A stretch of 64,000 bases of DNA from Streptococcus gordonii (GTDB lineage: Bacteria; Bacillota; Bacilli; Lactobacillales; Streptococcaceae). This document shows, one piece after another, positions 1 to 8,851 of this stretch. The position numbers and the translations under genes are program-made. Where the stretch lies: assembly GCF_001553855.1 (NCBI RefSeq), contig NZ_LQWV01000012.1:568336-632335 (forward strand). The letters run 5' to 3'. The notes beneath the pieces were generated by a model that saw only the letters and a list, made by a program, of their open reading frames with translations, did no database searches and was not told where the DNA came from. Each line of letters opens with the position of its first letter. Position 1 is the stretch's first letter.

Positions 1-354
1 GACTTAGAAAATCGCTATGCCATCTTGGGCCTTGTAGAAGATCAAATCGTAACCTTTCTGCTCTTGGATGCTGGAGAAGAGAAGTACACCTATGGCGGTC
101 AGCCAGATAGCCTGCTCCTTCGTAGCTTTTCAACGGATGAAGACTTTCGGATACGAGGCTACGGTAGTCAGACGCTGAAGCTCTTGCCTGATTTCATAAG
201 AGAGCATCTACCTATGTATAAAAGTATCATCCTAGGCGTCAATGAGAGAAATCAAGTCGCTTCCTATCTCTATCGAGAGACCGGCTTTAGCAAACAGCCC
301 CAGCGTATATTAGGACCAGCAGGCTGGCAGGAAGTCTATGAATTAAAAATATAA
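1..354 (+). CDS. GNAT-family N-acetyltransferase, 5' end missing
   Basis: The reading frame is open from the first base of the window, so this is the C-terminal part of a gene that begins upstream; the TTG at 25 is probably not the start. The visible part contains an acetyl-CoA-binding-like stretch (IRGYGSQTLKLLPDF, compare the R/Q-x-x-G-x-G/A loop of GNAT enzymes) and the usual late segment (NERNQVASYLYRETGF). The substrate is unknown. A strong terminator follows directly. Family assignment is reasonable; function cannot be given. Confidence 0.7.
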   Translation, partial: DLENRYAILGLVEDQIVTFLLLDAGEEKYTYGGQPDSLLLRSFSTDEDFRIRGYGSQTLKLLPDFIREHLPMYKSIILGVNERNQVASYLYRETGFSKQPQRILGPAGWQEVYELKI

Positions 355-360
355 AATCAT

Positions 361-390
361 CCCCAGTTTGAAAAGAGCTGGGGATTTTCT
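361..390 (+). terminator. Rho-independent terminator after the GNAT gene
   Basis: CCCCAG (361-366) pairs with CTGGGG (378-383), followed by ATTTTCT. It separates the acetyltransferase from the restriction locus. Confidence 0.8.
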
Positions 391-424
391 TACCAGGCCA
401 TGGAAACGCTATAAAATCAAGCCT

Positions 425-449
425 TTCTATGCTATAATGAAACATAGAA
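425..449 (+). promoter_or_regulatory. Extended -10 promoter of hsdR inside an inverted repeat
   Basis: TATAAT lies at 433-438, preceded by TGC (extended -10); no good -35 is visible. The box is bracketed by a perfect 7-bp inverted repeat, TTCTATG (425-431) and CATAGAA (443-449), which could be an operator. Transcription would start about 45 bp before the hsdR ATG. Confidence 0.55.
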
Positions 450-490
450 GAATAAAGTGAAAATCCTCATGTAAAGCAAAAGGAAATCAA

Positions 491-3478
491 ATGAAAACAA
501 GCCAGGAATTAGAAATTGAAAAACAGTTGATCCAGCAGTTGGCATCTGGAGAAAGCCAGTGGACCTATCGGAAAGATCTCAAGACAGAGGACCAGTTGTG
601 GAAGAATTTTTTTGAGAAATTAGCTCAAAATAATGTCGCCATGTTAGCGGATCATCCCTTGACTGATCAAGAAAAACACCAAATCAAGAACCAGCTTAAC
701 TTTGTCAGCTATTATGAAGCAGCTAAGTGGCTTGCTGGTGAAAATGGCATCGCCAAGGTTGAAGTTCAACGTGAGGATGCCAGTCTAGGGACTATCCGCT
801 TAGCGGTCATCTGGCGGGACAATATCGCAGCTGGTAAGTCGAGCTACGAAGTGGTCAACCAAGTCGAACGTGACAAGGCCTATCCGCTAGACCAGGATCG
901 ACGGCTCGATACGACCCTTCTGATCAATGGCCTGCCTCTCATCCATATCGAACTCAAGAGTCCACGAGTGGCCTTTCTAGATGCCTTTCACCAGATCAAA
1001 AAGTACGACCGTGAAGGTAAGTTCCGGGGCATTTACTCGAGCTTACAGATGTTTGTCGTGACCAATAAGGTCGACACACGCTACATTGCTGCAGCCCGTG
1101 AAAGTAAGCTAAACAAGCAATTCTTGACCAAGTGGGTGGACAAGGACAACCAACCCATGATCGATCTCAACAGCTTTGCTCATGAGGTCCTCTCTATCCC
1201 TCGGGCCCACCAAATGGTCATGCAGTACTCGGTCATCGACGATAGCAAGAAAGCCCTCATCCTCCTGCGTCCCTACCAGATCCATGCCATCGAAGCTGTA
1301 CAGGAAGCCTCCCGCCGTCAGGAGTCAGGATATATCTGGCATACGACCGGATCAGGCAAGACCCTGACCTCTTACAAGGTGGCTCGCAATCTCTTGCAGA
1401 TTCCTGCTATCCAAAAGACCATCTTTGTCGTTGACCGCAGAGACCTGGACCAGCAGACGACCTCGTCCTTCCTCTCTTATGCGGCCAATGATGTCATCGA
1501 CATCGACGAGACGGACAATACCCATGAGCTGGTCAAGCGCCTAGGGGGTAATGACAAGCGCGTGGTGGTCACAACCATCCAGAAAATCACGACCATGATG
1601 CGCAAGTTTGAAGAAGGGAAGTACCAGCGGGATGCTGGGAAGATCAAGGACCTGCGCGTGGCCTTTGTCGTGGATGAGTGCCACCGAGCTGTCACCCCAC
1701 AAACGCAAAAGGAAATCAAGGCCTACTTCAAGAACTCTCTCTGGTATGGCTTTACAGGGACTCCGATCTTTAAGGAAAACAAACGCAAGCAAGTGGGAGA
1801 TCTGGCTCAGACCACCCACCAACAGTATGGTGATCGCCTACATGAATACACGGTCAAGGAAGCCATCCATGATGGAGCGGTTTTGGGCTTTAAGGTAGAC
1901 TACCGCAATACCATTATTTCAGATCTGCTAGAAGAAGAGATCCCAGACCAGGCCTATGAGGACAAGGAGCACATGCTAGAGGTCCTCGATGCCATCCTCA
2001 ATAAGAGTCAGCAACAGCTCAATATCCCTAAAGGGGTTGGAAAGACCTATGAAGCTATTTTGACGGTCAAGTCCATCCCACGAGCACAGGCCTATTATAA
2101 TCTGCTCAAGAGCATACTTGCTAGCAAGGAGCGGGTCAAAGTCTCCGAGCGGGTCAAACGCCACCTACCAGATTTTCCAAAATTCACCATCACCTACTCA
2201 GTGTCTGAAAATGAGGAAGAGTCCATTGGCTACCAAGACCACATGAAGCAGGTCATGGAGGACTACAACCAAGAGTTTGGAACGCATTTTAGCCTAGCGG
2301 ATCAGCGAGGCTTTAACACCGATGTCAACAATCGCCTAGCTAGAAAGCAGGACAAGTATCTCTACCGCAACGAGCAGTTGGATTTGGTCATCGTGGTTGA
2401 TCGTCTCTTGACCGGCTTTGATGCTCCTTGTCTTTCTACACTCTTTATCGATCGCAAGCCCATGCGCCCACAGGACTTGATCCAGGCCTTCAGCCGGACC
2501 AATCGGATCTTTGATGACAAGAAGCACTTCGGCCATATCATCACCTTCCAGCGCCCTCAGGCCTTTAAGGAATCTGTCGACAATGCCCTCAAGCTCTACT
2601 CCAATGGAGGAGAAAATGAGGTTTTGGCTCCAAGCTGGGAAGAAGAAAAAAGCAACTTTCTATCAGCTTGCGGAGAATTTCAAGCTCAAATTACGGATCA
2701 TGAAGAAGAAGGAATTGCTATCGAGCAAGCTAGCACGGCTCAGCTACGTAAAATAGCGAAATCTTACCAAGCCTTTGATAAATATCTGGCCTCTATCCGC
2801 GTCTATAATGAATACAAAGAAGAAGAGATTTACCAAGAGACTGGCTTGACGAATGCCAAGCTAGAAAGCTACCTAGGTCTCTATCAAAATATTCTAGCAG
2901 AGCTTAAAAGCCGTGTAGATGACGATGATCAAGATGATCCGCTGGATATCCACTATGAGCTTGAGTCTGTCCAGGTCGATGAGATCAACTATGCCTATAT
3001 CTTGACTCTCATCCAGAGTATGATCCAGCAGGATGACAATGTAGCAGAGCCTCTTAGTGACAAGGATATTGCTGCCGTGGATGGTTATATCCAAGGCTTG
3101 AATAGGACCAATCCAGGACTTGCGACAATCATCCAAAATCTTTGGACAGAAGTGCAAGCAAATCCAAAACTCTATCGTGGTTTATCCATCACAGGTGTCT
3201 TAGATAACATGATTGAGACAGTGATTGATAAACATATCTCTAACTTTGTCAGAAAATGGTATGTCGGAGAGGACGAGCTTCGCTACTATATCCAGCACTA
3301 CCGCAAAGGCGCCAAAAAGCAAACAGGTGAAAGCCAGCTGACTAAGAGCCAACGCTATAAAGACTATAAAGTAGAAGTAGCAGACGCCCTCAACCCACTC
3401 AGCTACAAAAAACAAATCAAAGAAGCCTATACCCAACTGATCGAAGAGGTGATTGAACCATTGAGGGTTGGGAGGTAG
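491..3478 (+). CDS. hsdR: Type I restriction enzyme R subunit (HsdR)
   Basis: HsdR is the ATP-driven translocase and nuclease of a type I restriction enzyme and works with HsdM and HsdS. At 995 residues it is full length. The N-terminal third is the HSDR_N nuclease region, with an expected PD-(D/E)XK core around residues 140-160 ([17 protein letters not shown] supplies E-x-K). Walker A is TTGSGKT near residue 286. Walker B is VVDECHRA near residue 392. A FTGTP motif and a C-terminal helicase motif ([12 protein letters not shown]) follow. Base composition is more G+C-rich than the genes that follow. The next gene starts 18 bp after the stop. hsdM is not adjacent but over 5 kb downstream, which is unusual. 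Confidence 0.97.
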   Translation: MKTSQELEIEKQLIQQLASGESQWTYRKDLKTEDQLWKNFFEKLAQNNVAMLADHPLTDQEKHQIKNQLNFVSYYEAAKWLAGENGIAKVEVQREDASLGTIRLAVIWRDNIAAGKSSYEVVNQVERDKAYPLDQDRRLDTTLLINGLPLIHIELKSPRVAFLDAFHQIKKYDREGKFRGIYSSLQMFVVTNKVDTRYIAAARESKLNKQFLTKWVDKDNQPMIDLNSFAHEVLSIPRAHQMVMQYSVIDDSKKALILLRPYQIHAIEAVQEASRRQESGYIWHTTGSGKTLTSYKVARNLLQIPAIQKTIFVVDRRDLDQQTTSSFLSYAANDVIDIDETDNTHELVKRLGGNDKRVVVTTIQKITTMMRKFEEGKYQRDAGKIKDLRVAFVVDECHRAVTPQTQKEIKAYFKNSLWYGFTGTPIFKENKRKQVGDLAQTTHQQYGDRLHEYTVKEAIHDGAVLGFKVDYRNTIISDLLEEEIPDQAYEDKEHMLEVLDAILNKSQQQLNIPKGVGKTYEAILTVKSIPRAQAYYNLLKSILASKERVKVSERVKRHLPDFPKFTITYSVSENEEESIGYQDHMKQVMEDYNQEFGTHFSLADQRGFNTDVNNRLARKQDKYLYRNEQLDLVIVVDRLLTGFDAPCLSTLFIDRKPMRPQDLIQAFSRTNRIFDDKKHFGHIITFQRPQAFKESVDNALKLYSNGGENEVLAPSWEEEKSNFLSACGEFQAQITDHEEEGIAIEQASTAQLRKIAKSYQAFDKYLASIRVYNEYKEEEIYQETGLTNAKLESYLGLYQNILAELKSRVDDDDQDDPLDIHYELESVQVDEINYAYILTLIQSMIQQDDNVAEPLSDKDIAAVDGYIQGLNRTNPGLATIIQNLWTEVQANPKLYRGLSITGVLDNMIETVIDKHISNFVRKWYVGEDELRYYIQHYRKGAKKQTGESQLTKSQRYKDYKVEVADALNPLSYKKQIKEAYTQLIEEVIEPLRVGR

Positions 3479-3496
3479 GAAAACTTTGGAGGAAAA

Positions 3497-4642
3497 ATGG
3501 CAGATACAATATTAATTTTAGGAAATGGATTTGATTTGTCCATGGGACGAAAAACGAGTTATAGTGATTTCGCAGAATTTGCTAATAACTTATTTCCTAT
3601 TACAGATATTCAGTTGAAAAAATTCCTTGATGAAAATAATATTAACATTGAGGAATATAGAGATAATTTTTATCTTAGATTTATAAATGAGAATAGAACT
3701 ACCCTTGGAGAAAATTGGTCAAATCTGGAAATCATGATTTCACAACTTGCCGAAGCAATTGATTTTTATAGATCAAACCCTGATTCGATATATTATAGTA
3801 GTGAAAATACCTTAAGGATAATTTATCCTGATAAGTTTCGTAAAGAACTAGTTTCTCAAGAAAATTTTGCGTCAAAAATATTTGTGGCTGAAATATTTTA
3901 TAAAATGTTCACTATTTTTGGTTGGGCTAGACTAGAAAGAAGGATGGCAATATCAGAATTAAATGAGCTTTTTATATCCCATTTAGAATTACTGACAAAT
4001 CTTTTAGAAATATACCTTTCTTACAGAGACTATATAGATTTTGAAATTGATAAAATATCCCCAGTAGAAACTGCATTGAATGCTATAACTGATATTTCAG
4101 AGTCGTATGTAATTAGTTTCAATTATACTCATACTCCATATAAACTTTATAGAATTCCTAAAGAAAATACTCACTATATTCACGGGGAAATTGATTTAAG
4201 TAGACATAAATCGGAAATTAATACGATGGTTTTCGGAATTGAGGATAAAGAAATTGATGTTAATAGCAGTTTGATACCTTATCAAAAGTATTATCAAAGA
4301 ATTGTAAAAGAAACTGGTAGTGAATATTTAGACTTTCTTAAGCCAAGACATGCGGAAGATTTATACGGTGGATTAAAGAAAAAAAATATTATTGTTTTTG
4401 GACATTCAGTTGACCCACTAGATAAGGAAATTTTTCAAAATTGTTTTGCTTTAACAAGTCACTATACTTACAATTACCGATTTATTTTTACATACTATAA
4501 CGAGTCTGCTAAACGGTCTATCGTTAAGAATTTGGCTATCATTCTAGGGAAAGATAAACTTGTCGAATTAACTGGGAATAAAAATGTTGTCTTCGTTAAA
4601 AGTGGCGATGTTGATGGGATGAAAGAAGTTCTATTGGATTAA
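3497..4642 (+). CDS. abiH: AbiH-family abortive-infection protein
   Basis: The N-terminus GNGFDLSMGRKTSYSDF (about residues 8-24) is the AbiH signature; further family blocks are SFNYTHTPYKLY with YIHGE (about residues 207-228) and IVFGHSVDPLDKEIF (about 300). AbiH proteins were first described as phage abortive-infection proteins of lactococci; their biochemical action is not established. The 381-residue length is in the family range. The gene is clearly richer in A+T than hsdR and starts 18 bp after it with its own GGAGG-like ribosome site (AACTTTGGAGGAAAAATG), so it is probably carried as cargo in the restriction operon. Confidence 0.88.
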   Translation: MADTILILGNGFDLSMGRKTSYSDFAEFANNLFPITDIQLKKFLDENNINIEEYRDNFYLRFINENRTTLGENWSNLEIMISQLAEAIDFYRSNPDSIYYSSENTLRIIYPDKFRKELVSQENFASKIFVAEIFYKMFTIFGWARLERRMAISELNELFISHLELLTNLLEIYLSYRDYIDFEIDKISPVETALNAITDISESYVISFNYTHTPYKLYRIPKENTHYIHGEIDLSRHKSEINTMVFGIEDKEIDVNSSLIPYQKYYQRIVKETGSEYLDFLKPRHAEDLYGGLKKKNIIVFGHSVDPLDKEIFQNCFALTSHYTYNYRFIFTYYNESAKRSIVKNLAIILGKDKLVELTGNKNVVFVKSGDVDGMKEVLLD

Positions 4643-4712
4643 ATAATTTTTTAATAATAGGCAAGTTGCAATAATATTATTAACACCTGATACTTAAGGG
4701 AAATGGCAATAA

Positions 4713-5441
4713 ATGGATAATATAATTACATTGATAGGGGCTTTACTAGGTGCTGGCGTAGCGGTGTATGTTGCAAAGCTTCAAAATAAGCAGCAACTTA
4801 AACAGCTACAAGATGAACATAAGTTACAACGAGAATTTTTTGAAAAACAAGAAGAGAACGAAAGAGAACGTATTTTCTTACAGTATACAATTGAGCGGGC
4901 AGAACGTTCATATGAGATATTGAGTGATATAAGAACTGCTAAAAATTTATTTGCAGATTCAATATTTGAATTGGTGAAGATGCTTCCTAAAGAAATAGAA
5001 TCAGACGAAGATATTGAGTTTGAAAAGTTTTTTCCTTTACTATATTCAGATTATTTGCTACCTAAATATGATTCAATTATAAAATTAAAAGATTTGTTAT
5101 TACTGACGCTGGTTATACAAGATGATATTGAACTATCTAGATTGAAAGGTGAGGTTCGTAAGGAAGTTTCAATTTTTGTAGACTATCATAAAAGAATAAG
5201 TCAAGTGAAGAATTTTGAAGATTATAAAGAAGTCGCTGAAGACTTTATGAAAAAATCTCAATTAACTGAAAAATGTGATGAATTAAGGACTTATTTAACG
5301 AAGTATATAACAGAAACTACATTTAGGTTAGTTTCTCCAGAGAAAATGGCAGAAAAAATAGTAAAACAAGAATATAATGTATCTAATTTAAAATTTAAAA
5401 TAGTAAGAAAGCAGGATAGTGATGGAGAAACCAAAAATTAG
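4713..5441 (+). CDS. Uncharacterised membrane-anchored coiled-coil protein
   Basis: No family is recognised. The protein has 242 residues. Residues 4-22 form one hydrophobic segment (TLIGALLGAGVAVYVAKL), followed by a highly charged helical stretch rich in Q, E, K and R (about residues 24-75) that should form a coiled coil. The rest is helical and charged, without cysteines forming obvious metal sites. The layout suggests a cytoplasmic helical domain tethered to the membrane. The gene is A+T-rich like abiH, and its end overlaps the start of hsdS by 20-23 bp, so it is probably co-translated with the restriction operon. It may act with the AbiH-like protein upstream; that is inference from position only. 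Confidence 0.7.
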   Translation: MDNIITLIGALLGAGVAVYVAKLQNKQQLKQLQDEHKLQREFFEKQEENERERIFLQYTIERAERSYEILSDIRTAKNLFADSIFELVKMLPKEIESDEDIEFEKFFPLLYSDYLLPKYDSIIKLKDLLLLTLVIQDDIELSRLKGEVRKEVSIFVDYHKRISQVKNFEDYKEVAEDFMKKSQLTEKCDELRTYLTKYITETTFRLVSPEKMAEKIVKQEYNVSNLKFKIVRKQDSDGETKN

Positions 5442-6633
5442 GTTCTTTAAAAATAAACATTCATGGGTAAGAAATACGTTTGAAGAGATAGCAAAAAGGA
5501 GAACTAAAAGTTCTGACAACCCTGATTTACCAAGAATTGAATATCAAGATATAATTTCTGGAGAAGGGAGATTGAACAAAGATTTAAGTAAAAATATTGA
5601 TTGTCGCAAAGGAATAGTGTTTGAAACGAATGATATTCTATATGGGAAGTTACGTCCATATTTAAAAAATTGGCTACACCCAAATTTTAATGGTATTGCA
5701 ATAGGAGATTTTTGGGTATTGCAGGCAAGAAATTGTGATTCAAATTTTTTATTTTCATTAGTACAATCGCCAAAATTTCAAAGAGTTGCAAATGATACAT
5801 CTGGAACAAAGATGCCACGTTCTGATTGGAAGACAGTTTCACAGACAGAGTTTAGTATTCCTACTTCTAATGAGGAACAATCCGCCATCGGCTCCCTCTT
5901 TCGCACTCTCGACGACCTTCTGGCTAGCTACAAGGACAATCTTGCTAACTACCAATCTCTGAAGGCGACTATGCTCTCAAAGATGTTTCCAGAAGCTGGA
6001 CAGACTGTTCCTGAGATACGTTTGAATGGGTTTGATGCTGAGTGGGAGAAAACTACTTTAGAAAAATCTACAGATCGTGTAAAATCTTACTCTTTGTCAA
6101 GAGATGTTGAGACGAATCAAGATACAGGTCTAAAGTACATACATTATGGTGATATTCATCTAGGAAAAGTTTCTATGATAGATGATGGAAATTCAATTCC
6201 ATATATTAAAACTGATACAAAATTAAGTGAATTTCTACAGCAGGGAGATTTAATTTTCGCGGATGCTTCAGAAGATTACAAAGGAATTGCAGAAGTTGCA
6301 GTAGTTGTTGATGCTCTATCAGAAAAAATAGTTGCAGGCCTTCATACGATAGCTGTTAGACCTCAGTCAATTTTTGATTCAATTTTCTTATATTATATGT
6401 TTAAAACTCAAACGTTTAGGAAATATGGTTACAAAGTTGGTACAGGTATGAAAGTTTTTGGAATAAGCCCCTCAAACTTAATGAAATATGAATTTTACTA
6501 TCCTGATAAGAAAGAACAACAAGCCATTGGTGCTTACTTCTCAAACCTCGATAACCTCATCAATTCTCACCAAGAAAAAATTTCTCAGCTTGAAACACTC
6601 AAAAAGAAACTCTTGCAGGATATGTTTATATAG
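5422..6633 (+). CDS. hsdS: Type I restriction-modification specificity subunit (HsdS)
   Basis: HsdS gives the enzyme its two-part DNA recognition site. There are two target-recognition domains (about residues 1-150 and 205-355), each followed by a helical conserved region beginning E/K-E-Q-x-A-I-G and ending in a K-x-x-L/M-x-x-M-F motif (residues about 150-195 and 360-403). This is the normal two-half arrangement at about 403 residues. The start may be ATG 5422 or GTG 5419. The central conserved region and the very 3' end are visibly more G+C-rich than the two recognition domains. No second hsdS or recombinase is nearby. Confidence 0.95.
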   Translation: MEKPKIRFFKNKHSWVRNTFEEIAKRRTKSSDNPDLPRIEYQDIISGEGRLNKDLSKNIDCRKGIVFETNDILYGKLRPYLKNWLHPNFNGIAIGDFWVLQARNCDSNFLFSLVQSPKFQRVANDTSGTKMPRSDWKTVSQTEFSIPTSNEEQSAIGSLFRTLDDLLASYKDNLANYQSLKATMLSKMFPEAGQTVPEIRLNGFDAEWEKTTLEKSTDRVKSYSLSRDVETNQDTGLKYIHYGDIHLGKVSMIDDGNSIPYIKTDTKLSEFLQQGDLIFADASEDYKGIAEVAVVVDALSEKIVAGLHTIAVRPQSIFDSIFLYYMFKTQTFRKYGYKVGTGMKVFGISPSNLMKYEFYYPDKKEQQAIGAYFSNLDNLINSHQEKISQLETLKKKLLQDMFI

Positions 6634-6642
6634 AATCTTGTT

Positions 6643-7182
6643 ATGAAAAAATTTAAAAGATTATGTTTGTCATTTTGTTTATCAATTTGTTCTTTTTCGC
6701 CAGGTTTAGTCTTGTATCTATTTACTATAGACATTTTTCCCTCACATGATACTTATGTATGTAGTTTTCTAAAAATAGGAGTGTTGACTTTCCTGATGCT
6801 TTCTTTTTCTTTTGGAGTCTTACAGTATTTGATAAGATTCAAGGAAGCGAATGATACTGCTCAAGTTGAAAGTATACAGCCGGTAGAAAATGAAATCATT
6901 CCAACTTACTTAGGCCTTTTTGTAATTATGCTGGGTTTAGGTGAATTAACTTTCTTATATCAGATTGTAGTAATAGTCCTCATTTTTCTAATATGGTGGA
7001 TTCTTATGGAGAGATCGTATTATTTTAATTTGATATGGTTACTCTCATATCGTTATTACAGAGTCACTGATAAAAACGGTAATGTCTTTATTATTTATAG
7101 CAAGAAAAAAGATGTTAAAGAGACTGGGACTATAGAAGGTCTAGTTAGAATAAACAATTTTACATTTTTGGAGAAGGGATAA
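6643..7182 (+). CDS. kwaA: Kiwa-like anti-phage membrane protein KwaA
   Basis: The protein has 179 residues and about four hydrophobic segments (roughly residues 7-29, 41-65, 87-107, 108-125), then a C-terminal cytoplasmic tail with the pattern YYFNLIWLLSYRYYRV-x-D-x-x-G-N-V-F-I-I-Y-S-K-K, which resembles the end of KwaA proteins. In Kiwa, KwaA is the membrane sensor and KwaB (DUF4868) the DNA-binding effector. Here the downstream gene, two bases after the stop, is a DUF4868-like protein, and this pairing is the main support. The gene starts 9 bp after hsdS and is strongly A+T-rich. It could instead be another four-helix membrane protein paired with a DUF4868 protein. Confidence 0.7.
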   Translation: MKKFKRLCLSFCLSICSFSPGLVLYLFTIDIFPSHDTYVCSFLKIGVLTFLMLSFSFGVLQYLIRFKEANDTAQVESIQPVENEIIPTYLGLFVIMLGLGELTFLYQIVVIVLIFLIWWILMERSYYFNLIWLLSYRYYRVTDKNGNVFIIYSKKKDVKETGTIEGLVRINNFTFLEKG

Positions 7183-7183
7183 T

Positions 7184-8011
7184 ATGTTTTTAGTAAAAGT
7201 AGGTCAAATATATAGAAAATTGGAGAATTCGGATGATATTTCAGAATTAGTTGCTCCGGAGATTGATCCTGAAAATAGTAGAGAATTTGATCCAGAAATA
7301 AAATTAGAACATGATGAATGGTTCTATGTTGAAATTGATGATTCGCATATGTCTATGGTCAAAGAATATGAAGATAAATTTTTAAATACCGCGGGTCTAA
7401 ATGATGTGAATGAAGCAGAGTTCTCAAAAATTGACTTGATTTTTCGTAAAGTTGAAAATGATGGTTTAGTTTTTCAAAAAATTACACAATCAAAGAGACT
7501 GGTTGATAAGTCAATCTTGAAATGGAGACGTAGAAAAGCTGAGAGAACAATTATTGAAAATGGTATAGAATTAAAATCTGAGAACGATGCCTATTTTGAT
7601 GGAAATAATAAATTGTACTTTAGAAGTTTTAGGACGATTCATAGTCTATTCAAAGGTATTGATGATTATTACCGTATAGCTAGTCTTGCAGAAGTTGATG
7701 AATTAAAAAGAATTGATTTAGTTACTTTCTCAGATTTTGAAATTAAATCTAATAATTTGAAAATGGTGGCAATTCTAAAAGATGATGAAATTGACCTATC
7801 TGATACCTCAATAATTAGCACCTTATTAACATCATATGAACAATATCCAGAGCAGGATTTCAAGGTTTCAGAAGGAAAATTTATTATTGATACCAACAAA
7901 CGATTGACAAGTTTCTTGAAATTGGCGTTAGGGAGATTATATACTAATCCAATTACAAGTCATCAGATGGAAGCCAGCTCTGCTAGGCGATTACGGAAGA
8001 AGGAAAACTGA
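7184..8011 (+). CDS. kwaB: Kiwa-like effector KwaB (DUF4868-type protein)
   Basis: The 275-residue soluble protein has the DUF4868 layout as I remember it: a variable N-terminal half ending in a conserved K-I-T-Q-S-K-R-L-V-D-K-S block (about residues 105-115), then NDAYFDGNNKLYFRSFRTIHSLF (about 130-155, an 'encoded Asp-Ala then lyi-n-x-x-x-F' pattern), then a helical C-terminal half. It is somewhat shorter than the Escherichia coli KwaB. The ATG lies one base after the kwaA stop, with GAGAAGGGA as ribosome site, so the pair is translationally coupled. KwaB is known to limit phage replication with KwaA at the membrane. Assignment was made by eye and needs a profile search. Confidence 0.72.
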   Translation: MFLVKVGQIYRKLENSDDISELVAPEIDPENSREFDPEIKLEHDEWFYVEIDDSHMSMVKEYEDKFLNTAGLNDVNEAEFSKIDLIFRKVENDGLVFQKITQSKRLVDKSILKWRRRKAERTIIENGIELKSENDAYFDGNNKLYFRSFRTIHSLFKGIDDYYRIASLAEVDELKRIDLVTFSDFEIKSNNLKMVAILKDDEIDLSDTSIISTLLTSYEQYPEQDFKVSEGKFIIDTNKRLTSFLKLALGRLYTNPITSHQMEASSARRLRKKEN

Positions 8012-8052
8012 AGTAACATTCTTTAAAAAATTATCTATAAAGAGGAGTATTA

Positions 8053-8808
8053 ATGGTATCTGTAACACAACATATCAAAGAAATTAACCAACCTCGAGGT
8101 GGTTATCTGCCCATCAAATTATTTTCAGTAGAACAGTTCGAAGATCACAGAGTTCTGCACTCTGTAGAGTCTGTATCTCCTAGTTTAGTGGGGATTTGTG
8201 TAGACTACTTGACCCGTCTCATGAAAGGGGCAGAAGCCCGTGATGCTTTCAGAATTTCTCTCATGGGAGCTCAGATTGTGGGCATGGGAGACCTAGCAGA
8301 AGCACTTCTCGATTTGGTGATAGGATTGGATGACTTATCGATAGAAAGTGCTTGTCGTTTGGTTTCTTTTGATGTCGTTTTTCGTGCAGGGAAACAGTAT
8401 TATAAGCCTTTTGAGGAAATTTTGGTGGATGCAGAAACGATAGAGAATATTCGTATCATGGTAGAACGAAGTCTTTGCTTTTTCGACCTCTTTGGTCCTT
8501 TGGTAAAGGATGGCTTTCATTTTCATGGAGGTTATACAGATACGATTGACAAGGGTGATGGAGATTTTCTTACCAAGGATACACTGTGGGATTTTAAGGT
8601 GACTAAAACAGCTCCTAATAAAGACCATACACTACAAGTCCTTGTCTACTATATCATGGGGCTACATTCCTATGACTCCGATTTCCTTTCTATCGTAAAT
8701 CTTGGATTTTATAACCCTCGAAAAAATATCGTTTATCAACTTCCAGTCTCTTCTATTCCTTTAGATTTGATTCAAACGATTGAAAATGAAGTGATTTGTT
8801 ATAAATGA
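8053..8808 (+). CDS. Putative PD-(D/E)XK (RecB/Cas4-like) nuclease of unknown role
   Basis: I do not recognise a named family. Residues 168-200 carry a convincing nuclease core: GDGDF (Asp169/Asp171), LWDFK (Asp180, Lys182) and a post-core Q-x-x-x-Y (Gln195, Tyr199), the order seen in RecB- and Cas4-type PD-(D/E)XK enzymes. The N-terminal 150 residues are mostly helical without a visible helicase or methylase motif. The start ATG has a good AGAGGAG site at 8040-8046. Base composition is closer to hsdM than to the A+T-rich kwaAB genes before it, so it may belong to the restriction locus. It lies 41 bp after kwaB and 43 bp before hsdM. Confidence 0.68.
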   Translation: MVSVTQHIKEINQPRGGYLPIKLFSVEQFEDHRVLHSVESVSPSLVGICVDYLTRLMKGAEARDAFRISLMGAQIVGMGDLAEALLDLVIGLDDLSIESACRLVSFDVVFRAGKQYYKPFEEILVDAETIENIRIMVERSLCFFDLFGPLVKDGFHFHGGYTDTIDKGDGDFLTKDTLWDFKVTKTAPNKDHTLQVLVYYIMGLHSYDSDFLSIVNLGFYNPRKNIVYQLPVSSIPLDLIQTIENEVICYK

Positions 8809-8851
8809 TTGCTTGTTTAAAAATAAATTGCAAAACTTAGAAAGAAACATT

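Noticed and set aside
1477..2544. Several antisense open frames of 60-93 codons inside hsdR
   Set aside because: They lie opposite a long, clearly homologous coding frame, lack ribosome sites and show no family features.
5422..6633. Phase-variable, invertible hsdS system
   Set aside because: Only one hsdS is present, with no partial hsdS copy, inverted repeats or recombinase nearby.
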